Positions 45,336 to 57,586 of a DNA stretch of 64,000 bases are shown one piece after another. The notes under the pieces were generated by a model. The model was not told the DNA's origin. It ran no database searches and was given only the letters and a program-made list of their open reading frames with translations. The number at the start of each line of letters is the position of its first letter. Positions within the stretch are counted from its first letter, which is position 1. This stretch comes from Siphonodentalium dalli (lineage: Eukaryota > Mollusca > Scaphopoda > Gadilida > Siphonodentaliidae). The position numbers and the translations under genes were made by a program. Location: positions 185,672,209 through 185,736,208 of the forward strand of contig CP136064.1 of the NCBI GenBank assembly GCA_032622095.1. Reading direction: 5' to 3'.

Positions 45336-45835
45336 ATGTGTGGTAATCTATAGACATTTATTTTGACGCATGCAGAGTCAGCGATGTATACGTATATCCA
45401 AAATACGTTGTTATTTATAGAACGGTGTATCGAAAACGTTAATGGTGTGAAGAAATGACATCCAAAGTGGCCGTTGTTTTATTACCTGACAATGAAATGT
45501 TATGTATATAGAATGCCATGTGGTAAACTAATGTACTCCTAATTGGAGGAGATGTGAAATACAACAAAACTTCCTTTGAAAAATAACACTGACGTAACCT
45601 GCCAGTAAGTACAGTACCAGTGCCGTGATCTCATGTAGTACATCATGTAATATCCCGGTTTTAGTGAACTATATATTATCTAATCTTAGCATTGTAGATA
45701 CCATGCACTTTCTACTTCCAACCATCTGTTACACAGTATCATAATTTTGTTCATGATTTAATATTGTACGACGAGCAATCATGACATCCAATTGGCCTCA
45801 GGTAGAGGGACCATGACTCCAAGGTACACAATAAC
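45336..45835. other. No gene seen
   Basis: No frames or repeat ends of note. Confidence 0.5.
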
Positions 45836-45975
45836 TCTTTAGTGCCAAGTCCGATTTTTGTATCAACCCATATTTCCTTGATCATTTTTAAAATTTATTG
45901 ATTATAATAATGTGATACATTGATGGAAAGAGCTCTTAGATACAAAAATCGTACTTGGCACTGAAATGGTTACTG
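45836..45975. mobile_element. Small TIR MITE, about 140 bp
   Basis: AGTGCCAAGTCCGATTTTTG at the left mirrors CAAAAATCGTACTTGGCACT at the right, with flanks TAACTCTTT and GAAATGGTTA extending the match. The 80-bp centre is AT-rich. Non-coding; target duplication not clear. Confidence 0.7.
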
Positions 45976-46229
45976 CCACACACGGAATTTAACAAACAAT
46001 GAAGAAACAATAATTGTCATAATTCCAATGTTTGATATTCAGAACCGATACAGCGGAGGAACAACATGACATAAAATACGTAACTGGGCAGTTTTGTCAT
46101 AAACTTTATAATAAAATGGTGACAACTACGCATTATACTTGGTCAGCCATTTGCCAAGCAATATCCGTTTGCACTTTAAAACAATAACACGGGTGCCTAA
46201 CATGCTGATCAGCAGTGTTCTCACATATG

Positions 46230-47660
46230 CTGATCATCATATTTCCAGAAAACAGCTTAACTCGTTTATAACGAAGATAGTTGGTTGTAGGTTGTTCATG
46301 AAATAGATGGGTTATATACCAATATATACAGGGAGGGGGACACCATTTGACCGACGGCTATCCCAGTTAAGAAGTTCAAATTCTCGTTTAGCAGATCATC
46401 CGGTACAATTCAGCAGATTCTCCCGAACACAATTTAACTCATTTATGACGAAGACAGTCGGGTTGAGATTGTGCAAATGACGCATGATTTTGAACTGCTG
46501 TACTGGGATGGCGACCGGTCAAGTGATATTCCGTCACTGTATTTGTGTACATGTATACTATATATATAACCCATCGACTACAAGTCTTCAGCCCATCATG
46601 CAAACTAATATTTAATTATAATGCAATGCGTTCGGTAGAATCTGATACACATGACTCGATTTTCAGCTGCACTGTATCCGATGAACTGCTGAACGGGATT
46701 GAACAGCTGAACTGAGCGGAGGTCGATCAAATGGTACCCCTGCATTGTATTTGGTTATAAGCCATCGATTAACAAATAACATGCACAATCTTCACCCGAC
46801 TGGAGTCGTTATAAATGTGTTAAACATCGCGTTGTGGAGAATCTGCTGAACTTCACCCGACGAACTGTTGAACGGGAGATTTTAACTGCTGAACTCGGAT
46901 GGCGGTCTCGTCTTCATAATTCAGTTAAAGTGCGTTCCGGTGAATCTGATGAACTGTATATATACACCCGGTGAACTGCTGAACGGGATTTTGAACTGCT
47001 GAAATGGGGTGGAGGTTGGTAAAATTTTATCACATCACTGTATTTGGTTATAACCCATCAATTACAAGCCATAAAGTTATAAAAGAGTTAAATTGCGTTG
47101 GGACAATCTGCTGGACTGTAGCCGCTGAAATACTGAGCGGGATTTTGAACTGCTGAATTGGCATGGAAGTCGGCCAAGTGTCCCCTCGCTGTATCTGGTT
47201 ATACTCTATATTGACTACAAGTCACTGTCCTCGTTATATATAATTCAGTTATATTCGGTTGAGATAATCTGCTTAACTGTAGATGAATAACTACATGCAG
47301 AACTGGATCTTTAGCTGCTGAACGGTCGGTCAAAAGGTGTTCCCTCTCAGTATTTGGTTATAGTCCATCTTTTGCAAGTCATTCACACAACATATAATGT
47401 AACCACTAATGTCTTCTTTATAACTGAGACTATATATCTTCGTTATAATTGAGATAAACCGAACTGTAACCGGTGAACTGCTGAACGGGATTTTGAACTG
47501 CTGAACTGGGGTGGCGGTAGGTCAAATTATGTCCCTCACTGTATTGTGTTATAGCCCATTTTTTACAAGTCAATCACACAACAGTCACTCAACCTAATAT
47601 CTGCATTAAAATGAGTGAATCTGCGTTTGCAGAATCTGCTGAGTGTTTCACATCACTTAA
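46230..47660. repeat. Satellite of about 170-bp units, first unit inverted
   Basis: Six or more direct units contain GAACTGCTGAACGGGATTTT, then GAACTGCTGAACTGGGGTGG, GTCCCTCACTGTATTTGGTT and GTTATAAATGAGTTAAATTG-like words (phase marks near 46680, 46863, 46971, 47123, 47290, 47470). The leftmost part (46240-46445) carries the same words as complements (GGACACCATTTGACCGACGG, CCCAGTTAAGAAGTTCAAAT), so one unit is inverted and the array has foldback geometry. Units are diverged by about 10-25 percent by eye. Non-coding. Confidence 0.8.
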
Positions 47661-47751
47661 ATGTTAGATTAATCTTCGAAAAATGTGGCAAAATGGCACA
47701 ATTATAACTTGTCGAAATTTGTTGCATACCTGACTAAGAAGCGTGCGCTGT

Positions 47752-48018
47752 TATATAGGGACATGTGCCTCAGATGTCCAGGGACATGGTGCGTTATACC
47801 AATATAAGCCATCCAGCAATGGTGAAGCTGGTTCGAATCCCACAAGCTCGGATTTATTATTCACGCGCAGCGGTGGAGGGGTGGGGGATAACACATGAAA
47901 CGAGCGATAATAAATCCCAGTAAACCTAAACAATCCAAACCTAGACTGTTCCAATGTATACTTAAATAACTGAATGGGAGAATACATTTTCTGAAAAAAA
48001 GAAAAAAAGAAAAAAAAG
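47752..48018 (+). mobile_element. Possible tRNA-derived SINE with B box and A-rich tail
   Basis: GGTTCGAATCC (47830-47840) is a perfect pol III B box. About 160 bp further on, family V words (CTGTTCCAATGTATAC, AACTGAATGGGAGAATACAT) are followed by a tail of (AAAAAAAG)n at 47995-48016. A head with B box, a body shared with other loci, and an A-rich tail suggest a SINE. The A box is not recognisable and the T stem is poorly paired, so it is not a tRNA gene. Confidence 0.45.
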
Positions 48019-49289
48019 GGGGTTAAATATGTTTCCTTTGCCATATAGGTTGCTTTCGGTGCCCTTGTATACGATGTGGCCCACTGTACTGAACACCTTA
48101 GTATAAAAGAACACCACAATCACATGCTAATGAATCGGCACGACACGCTAGAATTTGTTGGAACAGTTCACATTGTATCAGTGTAACTGTTGTAGTAGGC
48201 AGAGCCACCTGACGACCACTATCTAATGCTCTTTTTTACTCCCCACCGCTATACATGCCCCGGGCACCTCAACGCGTGCACAGCGCATACTCGTTCATGC
48301 TCCGTCGTTAATTCACTGAAGCATCCCGTCCAGCCGTGTACACAGCCGCGCGGCACATATGCGCTGCACCTATTATTACATAGATAATATGTCATGCATA
48401 TGCACGATTATTGTACTAAGGATATCTTACTTTACTTCTTGCAGACCACGAAGACCATACAATATGCTATGTTGAGTATTTTTTAATGATCCACCATTCC
48501 TTCCATCAGTTGTCTTGTTAATCCCCCTTCGAATTCTTCCATATGTACGCGATTTACGAGGAATAACTAGAACCACCGCCGGCGGGAGTGGTTGTCTCAG
48601 ACAATATTGTGAAGTAAATTAACCCTTTAACCCTTTGAAGTTTTTGTTCGTTTTCGTGTTTCTTGGTTGCTGTTATTGCATTATATGCTGGTAATTGTAT
48701 GGATAACCATTTGCCATCGGGGATATTTTTATCGCATATATATACAATCGGCGACGTGCAACTGTTCTGCAGATGCACAATCATTTATATAATAATAGAT
48801 AGGCCCATGGTCTTTATTATTTATATCCCATTGATGCTATAAATCTGCTTGAAGGGGCAGTCCATGCTGTTTTAAGCAGAGCTGTACGGTATTATCAAAA
48901 TGCTGTGGGTTTTCTTACGTGTAGTAATAAATGCCACATAGGGGGTTAATTTCACCATACCTGAAACCACAATCATTGCAGGTATAAAAACAACACCGGT
49001 AAGAACAGGACAACCCTGCCCAGATATCACAAATAGTGCCAAGTATTTGTCAGGATAATCAACTTCATCGGGATTCGAACCAGATTCGCCAGTCTACGAG
49101 AAACGCAATGATGCGTCGTGTGAATCGTCAATGTACTAACGTTACCCTTTCTATACTAAATAGATTATCCAACTCAGTTATCAAAATATACATTGGAATG
49201 TTATATAATTCATTTTGAGGGGTATTCGGTAAAATTGACTAGACGATAGCATGACGAAAACGTAATAAAAGTTCTGAAGGATTCATATT
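48019..49289. other. No gene seen; second isolated B box at 49071-49081 (minus)
   Basis: AT-rich, with short frames. GGATTCGAACC at 49071 is the complement of a B box, but no tRNA fold or A box fits around it. CCGCGCGGC-type GC-rich sequence at 48240-48360 stands out in base composition but has no frame. Confidence 0.5.
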
Positions 49290-49400
49290 CTTTGGTTGGA
49301 AATGTTCAGATAATAAGTTGAACAACGACCTGTATATAGTCGTATGGTGAACTTATTAGCTGAATATTTTCTAATGGAACTATTCGTCAATGAGTAGTTA
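49290..49400. repeat. Family V palindromic core
   Basis: GAAATGTTCAGATAATAAGT mirrors ACTTATTAGCTGAATATTTT around CGACCTGTATATAGTCG, forming a hairpin of about 75 bases. The same core lies at 43080-43165 and, more diverged, at 61065-61130. Confidence 0.6.
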
Positions 49401-52400
49401 GTATAGAAAGGGTTAAATCTTGGCAACGGTTGTGACTTGTTAGAGTATATGTATGTGGGATGGGACGTTAGTCGGCGAACCGCTCAGTCTGGGGGGGGGG
49501 GGGGGGTCTTCTTCAAATGTCAGTAATAATTTATTATAAAAGTACTCATCATCTCGGGTTTTCCAAACGTAGGATACACGCTGCTTAACACAACCTCGTT
49601 GGTGTTTCTCTGTAATTGGAATCAAGTGGTCGAGGCTATATTCATCTTGTAACACATTATATTCGGATCGAATAATATTCGAATATACGGAATGGTATAT
49701 ATTCCACTTCAAAACTGAAATTGAACACTATAATGTATTCGGTTGAATTCTCGTCACTATAGTGTTTCTTTCATATTTTAAATTAAGTTCGGTATAGTGC
49801 AGTGCATAAGAAGAAGCTATACCACTTGTGTGTCATATATTCATGTATTGTCTCATGCATGACGCGCAAAATCAATCGCACTTTCTCGAACCTGAACTAA
49901 TACAGATAGGCGTCATTTTGGTCGATGTTGCTCAGGGACGAAGTCAGGGGTGGGCGTTTAAAAAAAATGCCAAATTTAGTTTTTGCTGCGATCGTCACCA
50001 AATTTACGACGTATAGTAACTAACAGATGGCGATTATCGGTGGTGAACTTGGAAATTTAGTTCTTATGTTTTCAGGGAGGTAAGAGGGCACATGCACGCA
50101 TAACCGGAAGTTAGAGGGTGAGCCAATGATTCGTTAAGAGGATCAATCAGACCACGTAACTACTAGCTCATTGCTTGACAAATGAGAAGCGAAATAATTA
50201 TCTTCTGCCTCACAGGCACCCATCAGCACGTGTTCCTCTTGTATACGCAATACACGATAGGCTTTGTTAGCGCTCACCCGACCCCTGTACACATACCACA
50301 TCCCCGACTCTCAGCTAATAAGTGTTAATTTCCCACATGGGAACGTGGTTTTCTTATTCAATCCCACTGCTCATTTCTGACGCATGCATGGAGTGATTAT
50401 TATTACCATCGAGGCAAGAAAACTTTCGGGACTGATGTTCATATTATATTCACATTTATGAAACGACGACATATATTATATAATCGTTAATTCGCTGAGC
50501 TGCGAAAGTGTTCATCGTTTTCTTCTTTCGCTTTGATTTATAACACAACAGGTATCTATGTTATTGTATTTTTGTGACATTCTGAGTGTTTTCAGTACAT
50601 TCTGCTGATGATAGATATGAATTCTTGTTCTATCATATAGTTTATATATTCCACTATGGTACTCTTCGTTTTTTTTTTTCGATAACATCTTGATTTTCAC
50701 GAGGAACTCTTTGTGCACGTGGGAACTAAGTTAACTTACTTCATATATAAGTATAGAACTACTAGAATTAAGGTAAGTGCTTTCCGTTTGTTCGTTAACA
50801 TTCTGTTCATCTGCGATTACTAAAGCGTTCTTCTGTCGACGTTGGTCTTTGGCACACAGTGGATTCCAGGATTCTATCTACACGAAACCTTCTTTGTATT
50901 TTGTCACGAGATTTTCCGGCAAGCATGTTGGGTTTTTTAGACCTACAAATCAAAATATATCGTAACTGATCCAAGCCATTTCTTGTGAATATAGAAAGAA
51001 ATCAAGCGATGCTTCGGGGTTATAACTTTCATTATAATACTGAATCCATTTCGATGATACTAAGTTTCAAGAACATGCAGACACAAATTAAGATGAACTG
51101 TCACGAAAAGAGAACCTGTAATGAGATATACATTATTATCTCTGACGAATGACAGAAGTGTTATACTTGGAATATATCGTCTATGGCATTTATATGTGTC
51201 CACCGAAGCACCATTTTCTCTATATTCTACGTGAAATATAGGAATTCAAATTTGTGATTAATCCAGGTAGAGACGCATATAATACATTTTGCCTTAAGCG
51301 TTCGAATGTTTTTGGGTAATGGGTAAAACTTCTCAACTTATATGTGGACACCAAGTGGATTTTCTGGTCGGCATGCAACCATTTTCCTATATCCATCCTC
51401 GATTACACGCAGTTTCGCTGACAACACACTGTCATAGCCGTCAGCCGGTTTATGTTTGTATTGACCTTTCACAGGCAGAAACGATACGATGCCCGTCAAC
51501 ACTTTGTCGTATTCATATTATTTTAACACCCTGTCTCGCTCGTTACCACTTGGGTAGACATACATTTATAAACGATTAACCCATTGTTATATCAGCGACT
51601 GTCATTGAATCGTCATTACTGCATGAAACCGAATCATCTGATCGGATATAAATATCGTGAAATTATTTTTAACACCTTTCAGGTTGTTTTTTTCGGTTCG
51701 ATATTTAACTTGATATCAGGCGAGAACTTATTCGACTGCAATTTTGATTTTTGTAAGATTTATCTTTTTGCTTTATTTGTCCTTTATTTGTCCTTTTGAA
51801 TATACGATGAACGCCATATAGAGAGAACCGTGTGAAATGTTTGTTAAAATCTGAAACTTTAATATAAACTTCGCTCGGAAATTCTGGAAGAGATTTCTTC
51901 TGATGCTGCTGGATTATTGGCGATATAGTTACATATTTCCAATGTTTCCAAATTTGGCCTCCATTCGAGGTTAATAATATTCAATATTGTATAAGCAAAT
52001 TTCAATTCCGACATATTTACTGCATGGGTCAACGTTTGGGAACGCCCTGCATGTGTGGTCTGTATTTACGGCGTATAGTTGTTAGACGAAAAAGCTATTT
52101 CCACTGGAGATTCGCAATTCGCTCTAGAATCCTATCAAAATTCTCGCATCAGCACACAGACATGATTCTCTTTTAACGGGAGATGCCCTCATTTTAGTCC
52201 TCATTCAATTAGTCTATCGTCGTTTGGAGATGCTGCTGTATATATACCTTGACGGAATTAGCGAGCATAAAGTATAATGTGCACAACATCGTATAAAAGA
52301 CTATGTTAATATCTCAGCGTAGTATAATCCAAGAAATTTGCCGTCAACTGTTTGTGTGTTAAAATAATTCGACCTCAATCCTACACGATACATGATACTA

Positions 52401-52696
52401 TTGGAATATCCTTTTAGTATCATGGTTAATGTCCAGTGTATGTGTGTGTGAGGGTGAGGTGTGTGTGTGGGGGGGGGGGTGCGTGTGTGCGTGTGAACAC
52501 GCCTGGCCAAAGGAGCGAGTGGAGTGGCTATACCCCATTTAATTGGCCAGAAATTTCATGCCAGAAATTAAAAATCTTGGAAATTTTAGACTGAATATAA
52601 AGTGGTTTTGAGAAAATATGTAGCCAGGATGTATATTGTAAATTCGTGGCTTTGTGCTATACATGGGATGAATACGTTCCTCCATTCATTAAAGGT
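49401..52696. other. No gene seen in 3.3 kb; G16 tract at about 49491
   Basis: The 90-aa minus-strand frame (49440-49712) ends in a proline run encoded by the G tract and lacks a domain. Frames at 50512-50718, 50777-50965, 51319-51799 are also unsupported. A GT/G-rich microsatellite occupies 52439-52500. A donor-like AAGGTAAGTG at 50770 has no associated exon. Confidence 0.5.
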
Positions 52697-53145
52697 TTAA
52701 AGGCACGGACAGCGTTCGATGCAGAAATATTCATATCTGTTCCAATCGCCATCAACAGAAGGAATATTATACAGCGCTTAAATAGTATATTGTCGTCAAG
52801 ACGTACGGTGGTGTACGTAAACAACAGCCTGCTCGTGTTACAGAAGTTGTGCTTCTGTTTACATAACACAGCGCAATTCTATTTGGTTAATCAACACAAA
52901 TGATATAACGCACTTTATTATTTCCATATCAGGAAAACAGTAACAAATAAGGCTCTTTATGTTTACCATATCCGGATCTAAACAAAAGCCAGGTAAGTTA
53001 AGGTAACGTAACGTTTTTTGCTTTTGTTTGAATAACAAAGGAAAAAAGATTGACAATAACATACTGTTTATGCCATATTTCTGATTGGTGTAAGAACAAG
53101 ATCTGTCTATATTTTACTATTCTTTCTGTTTATGGCGGTTTTGAA
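52697..53145 (-). mobile_element. TTAA-flanked MITE (family T), copy 2, inverted
   Basis: It begins TTAAAGGCACGGACAGCGTT and runs through the family body in the opposite orientation to copies 1 and 3 (e.g. TTACAGAAGTTGTGCTTCTG, CCATATCAGGAAAACAGTAA, CCGGATCTAAACAAAAGCC). It stops after TTTATGGCGGTTTTGA, lacking the last 60 bp or so with the second end. The preceding TTAAAGG at 52689 looks like a duplicated tip. The frame at 52646-52903 is an accident of the repeat. Confidence 0.8.
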
Positions 53146-53468
53146 ATAGCCCAAACTGCGATGAACATATCTACGACCTAACAATCTCCACTGCTGGGAC
53201 ATCCTTAAAATAAGAAGCCCTTTCATCAAGAGGTGGGAAGCGTATCAGTCTGAAAATGGGTTCGAATAATAACACAGAACGGATCTATACTAATTAATCA
53301 CGGGGTTGTACTATATAGTCACGGGGTTGTACATTTCAACCATGAATGAAAGTCCTGCCATTTTACCTAAACTTTCTAAGCAGGCGAAATGGCGCCTATA
53401 ATGTACATCTATCTATCTACTCTACATCTATTTAATTCCGTCCTTCCTTAACATATTGCTTGGCATCC

Positions 53469-54156
53469 TATACACTAATAGATATATAACTGAAGTTTAG
53501 TCAGACTCTATAACCCAGTGTTTAGTCAACCGAGTCCGACTACGTTGGGTTAGAGCTGTTACTAAACTAGTTGGGTTATACAAAGTAACCAAATATTGGA
53601 TTTGAAGTAACTAAGCATTGGGTTAGAGAAAACCTATGTCAATATAATTATATTTTATCTAAATGAATGAGTTCTGACCATATAATCTGAGATCCTGGTC
53701 ATTAATTATAGTTTCCAAAAAATAAGTCCAATGAATGTATTCATTTCGGACCTTAACGTCTGAATAGAGGAGAGCTATTGAATTAAACGCGACTTCGAAC
53801 CCATAATATAACACGAAAGTCCGAAACGAGGTGTGACATATAATGACTTCCTCTTCGGGAATACAATGACAACCAACAATAGAATACTTGTTCCAAAGAC
53901 ACAGGATATACTACACAACTATATAATTCCGACATAACCGATTCCTTCTCTGTGTGTTTGGTATCATTAAAGAGAAGACAATATGACAAAGAGAGCTCAC
54001 ATCCAGAAATCTTTATCAAGGGGCGCAACTGAAAACAATAAACTGTTCCAACCCAACAATCTCACCCAATTCAACCCAACTTCTGCCATTTGACCCAACC
54101 ATTAACCCAACTTTGAATTACCCGACACTTTTGACTAAACTTTATTTTGAGTGTAT
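53469..54156. mobile_element. TIR element with TTGGGTTA-rich subterminal repeats
   Basis: Left TACACTAATAG...GAAGTTTAGTC pairs with right GACTAAACTTTATTTTGAGT GTA. Inside the left end TTGGGTTA occurs at about 53544, 53570 and 53619; inside the right end AACCCAA words occur at about 54050, 54073 and 54112. The middle (53640-54030) is unique and non-coding. Subterminal short repeats in opposite orientations are typical transposase-binding arrays. Superfamily unknown. Confidence 0.6.
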
Positions 54157-54564
54157 ATGAACGATAGTCGATTGGTGACACTTTTTGCACATAGTGACAA
54201 ACCGCCAAAAGTGAAAACATTTTTATAGTTACGGCCTTGATTGACTTTCCATCCTCTTCGCCAGTATGGTGGTCCGGGTAACATGCACTGGTGTGGCTAA
54301 TCTATTTGTTCTTTTTACTTGAACCGTCGGTATAGTCGAAACATATTCCCAATCCAATAATACCGAGAAGGATATTGGATTATTTCTGGATAAAATAAAT
54401 GGACAAAAATGTATAGCTTATATAACAAGTTCTCCTTTTAAAAGTATTTTCCTGATTTTCAAAAGAAAAGCAAATTTTCACGACGATATATTGAAAGCAA
54501 TATTAGTAGTAATGAACACACGATTGTATCAAATACGATTTGTATTGTTTCGGCATAAAATCAC
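54157..54564. other. No gene seen
   Basis: AT-rich, no frames of note. Confidence 0.5.
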
Positions 54565-54759
54565 AAAACCAACACTTTAATCAAGATGATCAAACGTATA
54601 TGAATTATGATTCAAAACCAACACTTTAATCAAGATGATCAAACGTATATGAATTATGATTCAAAACCAACACTTTAACCAAGAAAAACAAACGTATATG
54701 AATTATGATTCGAAACCAACACTTTAATCAAGATAATCAAACGTATATGAATTATGATT
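54565..54759 (+). repeat. 49-bp minisatellite, four copies
   Basis: The unit AAAACCAACACTTTAATCAA...GTATATGAATTATGATTC starts at 54565, 54614, 54663 and 54712. The first two are identical; the third and fourth carry a few changes. Recent local amplification. Non-coding. Confidence 0.92.
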
Positions 54760-55176
54760 GGCATTGCTCACAACCCAAGCGTTCAACGACTCCCTGTTCA
54801 TCTTCTGTCTAATCACGAGACATTGCGTCCCGTATGAATAATTATACCGGGTGGGCATATACGTTGGGGAGTAAGAAAACGCAATGCGACATAATCATTC
54901 AGCACCAATACAATAAGTACCAGTTGTTATGAATCAAATACGGCGTGCTAACAACTTATTAATTGGTTGACGAGCTACTTCATATACTGTTGTCAGTATA
55001 TCTTAAGGTACCCGCGATTGACAGTCTACAGTCATTACATTAACAATATCTATATCCACTCATTTGTTATGATATTCATAACCGCATGCAGGGGTATTAT
55101 ACACGTGACATAACCATAATTTCAAAGGTGAATGATTTGATTTTCAGCTGAGCTCTATATGTGAAGGGCTTCCCTT
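54760..55176. other. No gene seen
   Basis: No frames or repeats of note. Confidence 0.5.
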
Positions 55177-55576
55177 TTAACCCTTTACCCAACAAAACGG
55201 CCAAAACCGGCCAAATAAAGCTTCAACAGCCTAAAATATCTTCGGTCTGTCTCAATAGAACCATACAAATATGGATATCATTGGAACCGGCTCCCTGACC
55301 ACATTGTGATAGTTACAGTTATGCCCTGTGCCAATGCATTCTCTTATATATGCGAGTCGACCATAGGTCGCCTCGCATATATAAGAGAATGCATTGGCCT
55401 AAAAAAAATCTTTTTTTAACACTTTTTACCATTTTTTCTTACATTCTTTAACAATTTTATGATTTTTAATGTGTTAAGCCAATGCATTCTCTTATATATG
55501 CGAGGCGACCTATGGTCGACTCGCATATATAAGAGAATGCATTGGCACAGGGCCCTTCTGTTGGGTAAAGGGTTAA
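55177..55576. mobile_element. piggyBac-type MITE (family P), copy 2
   Basis: TTAACCCTTTACCCAACA and TGTTGGGTAAAGGGTTAA at the ends, with the target TTAA on both sides. The interior matches 32794-33185 almost base for base; the main difference is an extra TTTATGA-type insertion near 55455 between the two hairpins. The two copies lie 22 kb apart with different flanks, so they are independent insertions of nearly the same source. Confidence 0.92.
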
Positions 55577-56399
55577 TGCTGACCCTGTATATATCCGATG
55601 TGTTTAGGTCGTGGACACCAACATCGCATGTGTGCTAGACGATGGGGCGACGGGTTGTTACTTTGACATGGGCAAAAATCGGAACTATTCTCAAGATTTA
55701 TCTTAATTTAAGGACATCATAATGAGCCATTCTGATCGTAACATGGCCATTTAGATATTAAGTCATAATCTGTTCACGAATAGTTATATGAGGCAACGAA
55801 GTCAACATTAAAATACAGATATAAACTGAGCAAGTGTGTCCGTCCATTCTGTCTGATACATCCACTCAATGAACCTGTTCATAGCTGTCAATCAATAATT
55901 ATTAGCATATATGTTCCTCCAATCGGCGACAAAGCTGCATGGCCGCTTGCTGCATTGACAATTCTTTGTCTTGAAACAACCATTTTGTTGTCAAGTCATC
56001 ATGTAATGACAGTTAGATTTGTGCAGCAATGTTGGAAACTCATCAATGATTATAGCACTATTTTTCATTTTGCGTGACATTCGTCACGAAGACGAAAAGG
56101 GTGTATGATCTCGGGTGTATTATAGCATATACGCCGCGCTGTAAAACTAATTAAACTGTTTCTACCGACATCGTGTCTTAACATAGTAACCGTAAGCTTC
56201 CCCGTGCACTAATAAACATGTGTGGAAAGTTCAATTGTTTCAAAGTTCCAAAGATGATGGATTTGTTGAGACGGGCCCCACAAACAACAACAACAACAAT
56301 AACCCCAAACGCGAGACCATAGTCACACCAACAGCCACAGCAGCAGCCACATGCATTAAACAACAATTGTTTGAACCAATCTCTTAATATAATACATAT
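55577..56399. other. No gene seen
   Basis: The 99-aa minus-strand frame at 56178-56477 includes a cysteine/valine run encoded by CAA/CAG-type microsatellite (56281-56350), so it is not supported as a gene. Confidence 0.5.
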
Positions 56400-56543
56400 A
56401 TTAGCCGCTACATGCCAGAGGAGGAGAGGAGCTCTGATATGATCCGTAACTTGTGCTCCGATCACCTGTGCGGGCACTGCTCTGTATGTTTATAATAATC
56501 TGTATAATTTATATTGTATATTGTGGGTCACAATAAAATATAT

Positions 56544-56577
<34 letters not shown>

Positions 56578-56585
56578 AAACAGCA
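56400..56585 (+). mobile_element. LINE-like 3' tail ending in (CAA)n
   Basis: GATCCGTAACTTGTGCTCCG, CTGCTCTGTATGTTTATAAT, then TTGTGGGTCACAATAAAATA, then a (CAA)n tail at 56549-56580. The same series without its tail is on the minus strand at 43702-43800. The AATAAA signal next to a short tandem tail is typical of LINE 3' ends. A short frame before it (EEERSSDMIRNLCSDHLCGH) could be the last coding part of the element. Confidence 0.65.
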
Positions 56586-57586
56586 ACACATGCTTCATGC
56601 AGCCACCGTTTTGGTTGACTATATTGACACGGGGGTCATATAGGACGACGCCCTAATGCGATGAGCGACTAAAGCCGCAAATCGTTAGGCTGCATGGTCG
56701 TGTGACTCGGACATGCACGCATTGAAGTAATCCTATCGGGTTTAAATTATCATTGGCCGAAAAACGGGAAATTACAATTTCAACTCACGAACATGACGAC
56801 ATAGTGTTCATGATCCAATGTTGACCGTTTCTTGGTGCTGGAATCGCCAAAAAAATAGTGTATTGTACGTGTAGGATCAATAATTCGAATGCGACGTATG
56901 AATTTAGGACACTAAACTTAACTTCCAGAATCGACCAAATCGTATGACATTGTGCGTTTGAACGGTAATATCTGGTGAAATAAATGCATATACACGTTTG
57001 ATCCCACATACACTTGACTATTCACAAAAGTTGTCTTATCTTAATCCCCGAAACACAAACGACAACGACGAAGTTTGTTTAGCATAAGTTTTGGTTCGGC
57101 ATAGCTTCGGTGTGTATATATATACGTCACAATATATGCATTCTGTTCGACTATCTCTGTTTACCTAAGTATTCATATCTTCTCAAATCACAAGCGATTT
57201 AACATAAACCCTTGACAGTCAAATCGTGGAGGAATGAAAGGATTGAGTGTTCATGTTCTCTTAACCTTTAATTCGCGAAAATGATATGCTATGACATATT
57301 AAATCGGGCATTGTTGGAAGCTATATGTGGATTAGTTATAGACCGTATGCAGTCACATTTACTGGGCGGTTTGATATGTATTATGTCGTGACATTGTTTG
57401 TACAGTTATGGGTAAGCGCAAAATTTAAATTGGAATTTAAATCTTATAATTCGATATTATTTTTTCCGATGATATAGAAATCACTGGGTGTATCGTCCAT
57501 ATATCCTTTCTATTGGGCTAGTATATATGGATAGAAAGTTTATTAGCTTTTGGAAATGTTTGCGAAAACTGACTGTTGTTCCTCTT
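56586..57586. other. No gene seen in 1.0 kb
   Basis: Short frames only; a TATATATATA run at 57115-57123. Nothing recognised. Confidence 0.5.

Noticed and set aside
46230-47660. CRISPR-like or phage-like array
   Set aside because: Units of about 170 bp are diverged along their whole length, which is satellite structure rather than short repeats with spacers.
47780-47855. tRNA gene suggested by GGTTCGAATCC
   Set aside because: The B box is perfect, but the T stem has mismatches and no A box, anticodon arm or acceptor stem can be paired around it.
49060-49140. tRNA gene on the minus strand (complement of GGTTCGAATCC at 49071)
   Set aside because: No cloverleaf can be drawn; the B box alone is likely chance or a SINE relic.
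49440-49712. 90-aa minus-strand frame as a gene
   Set aside because: It looks protein-like in part, but it ends in a proline run from a G tract and matches no family I know; unsupported without transcript data.
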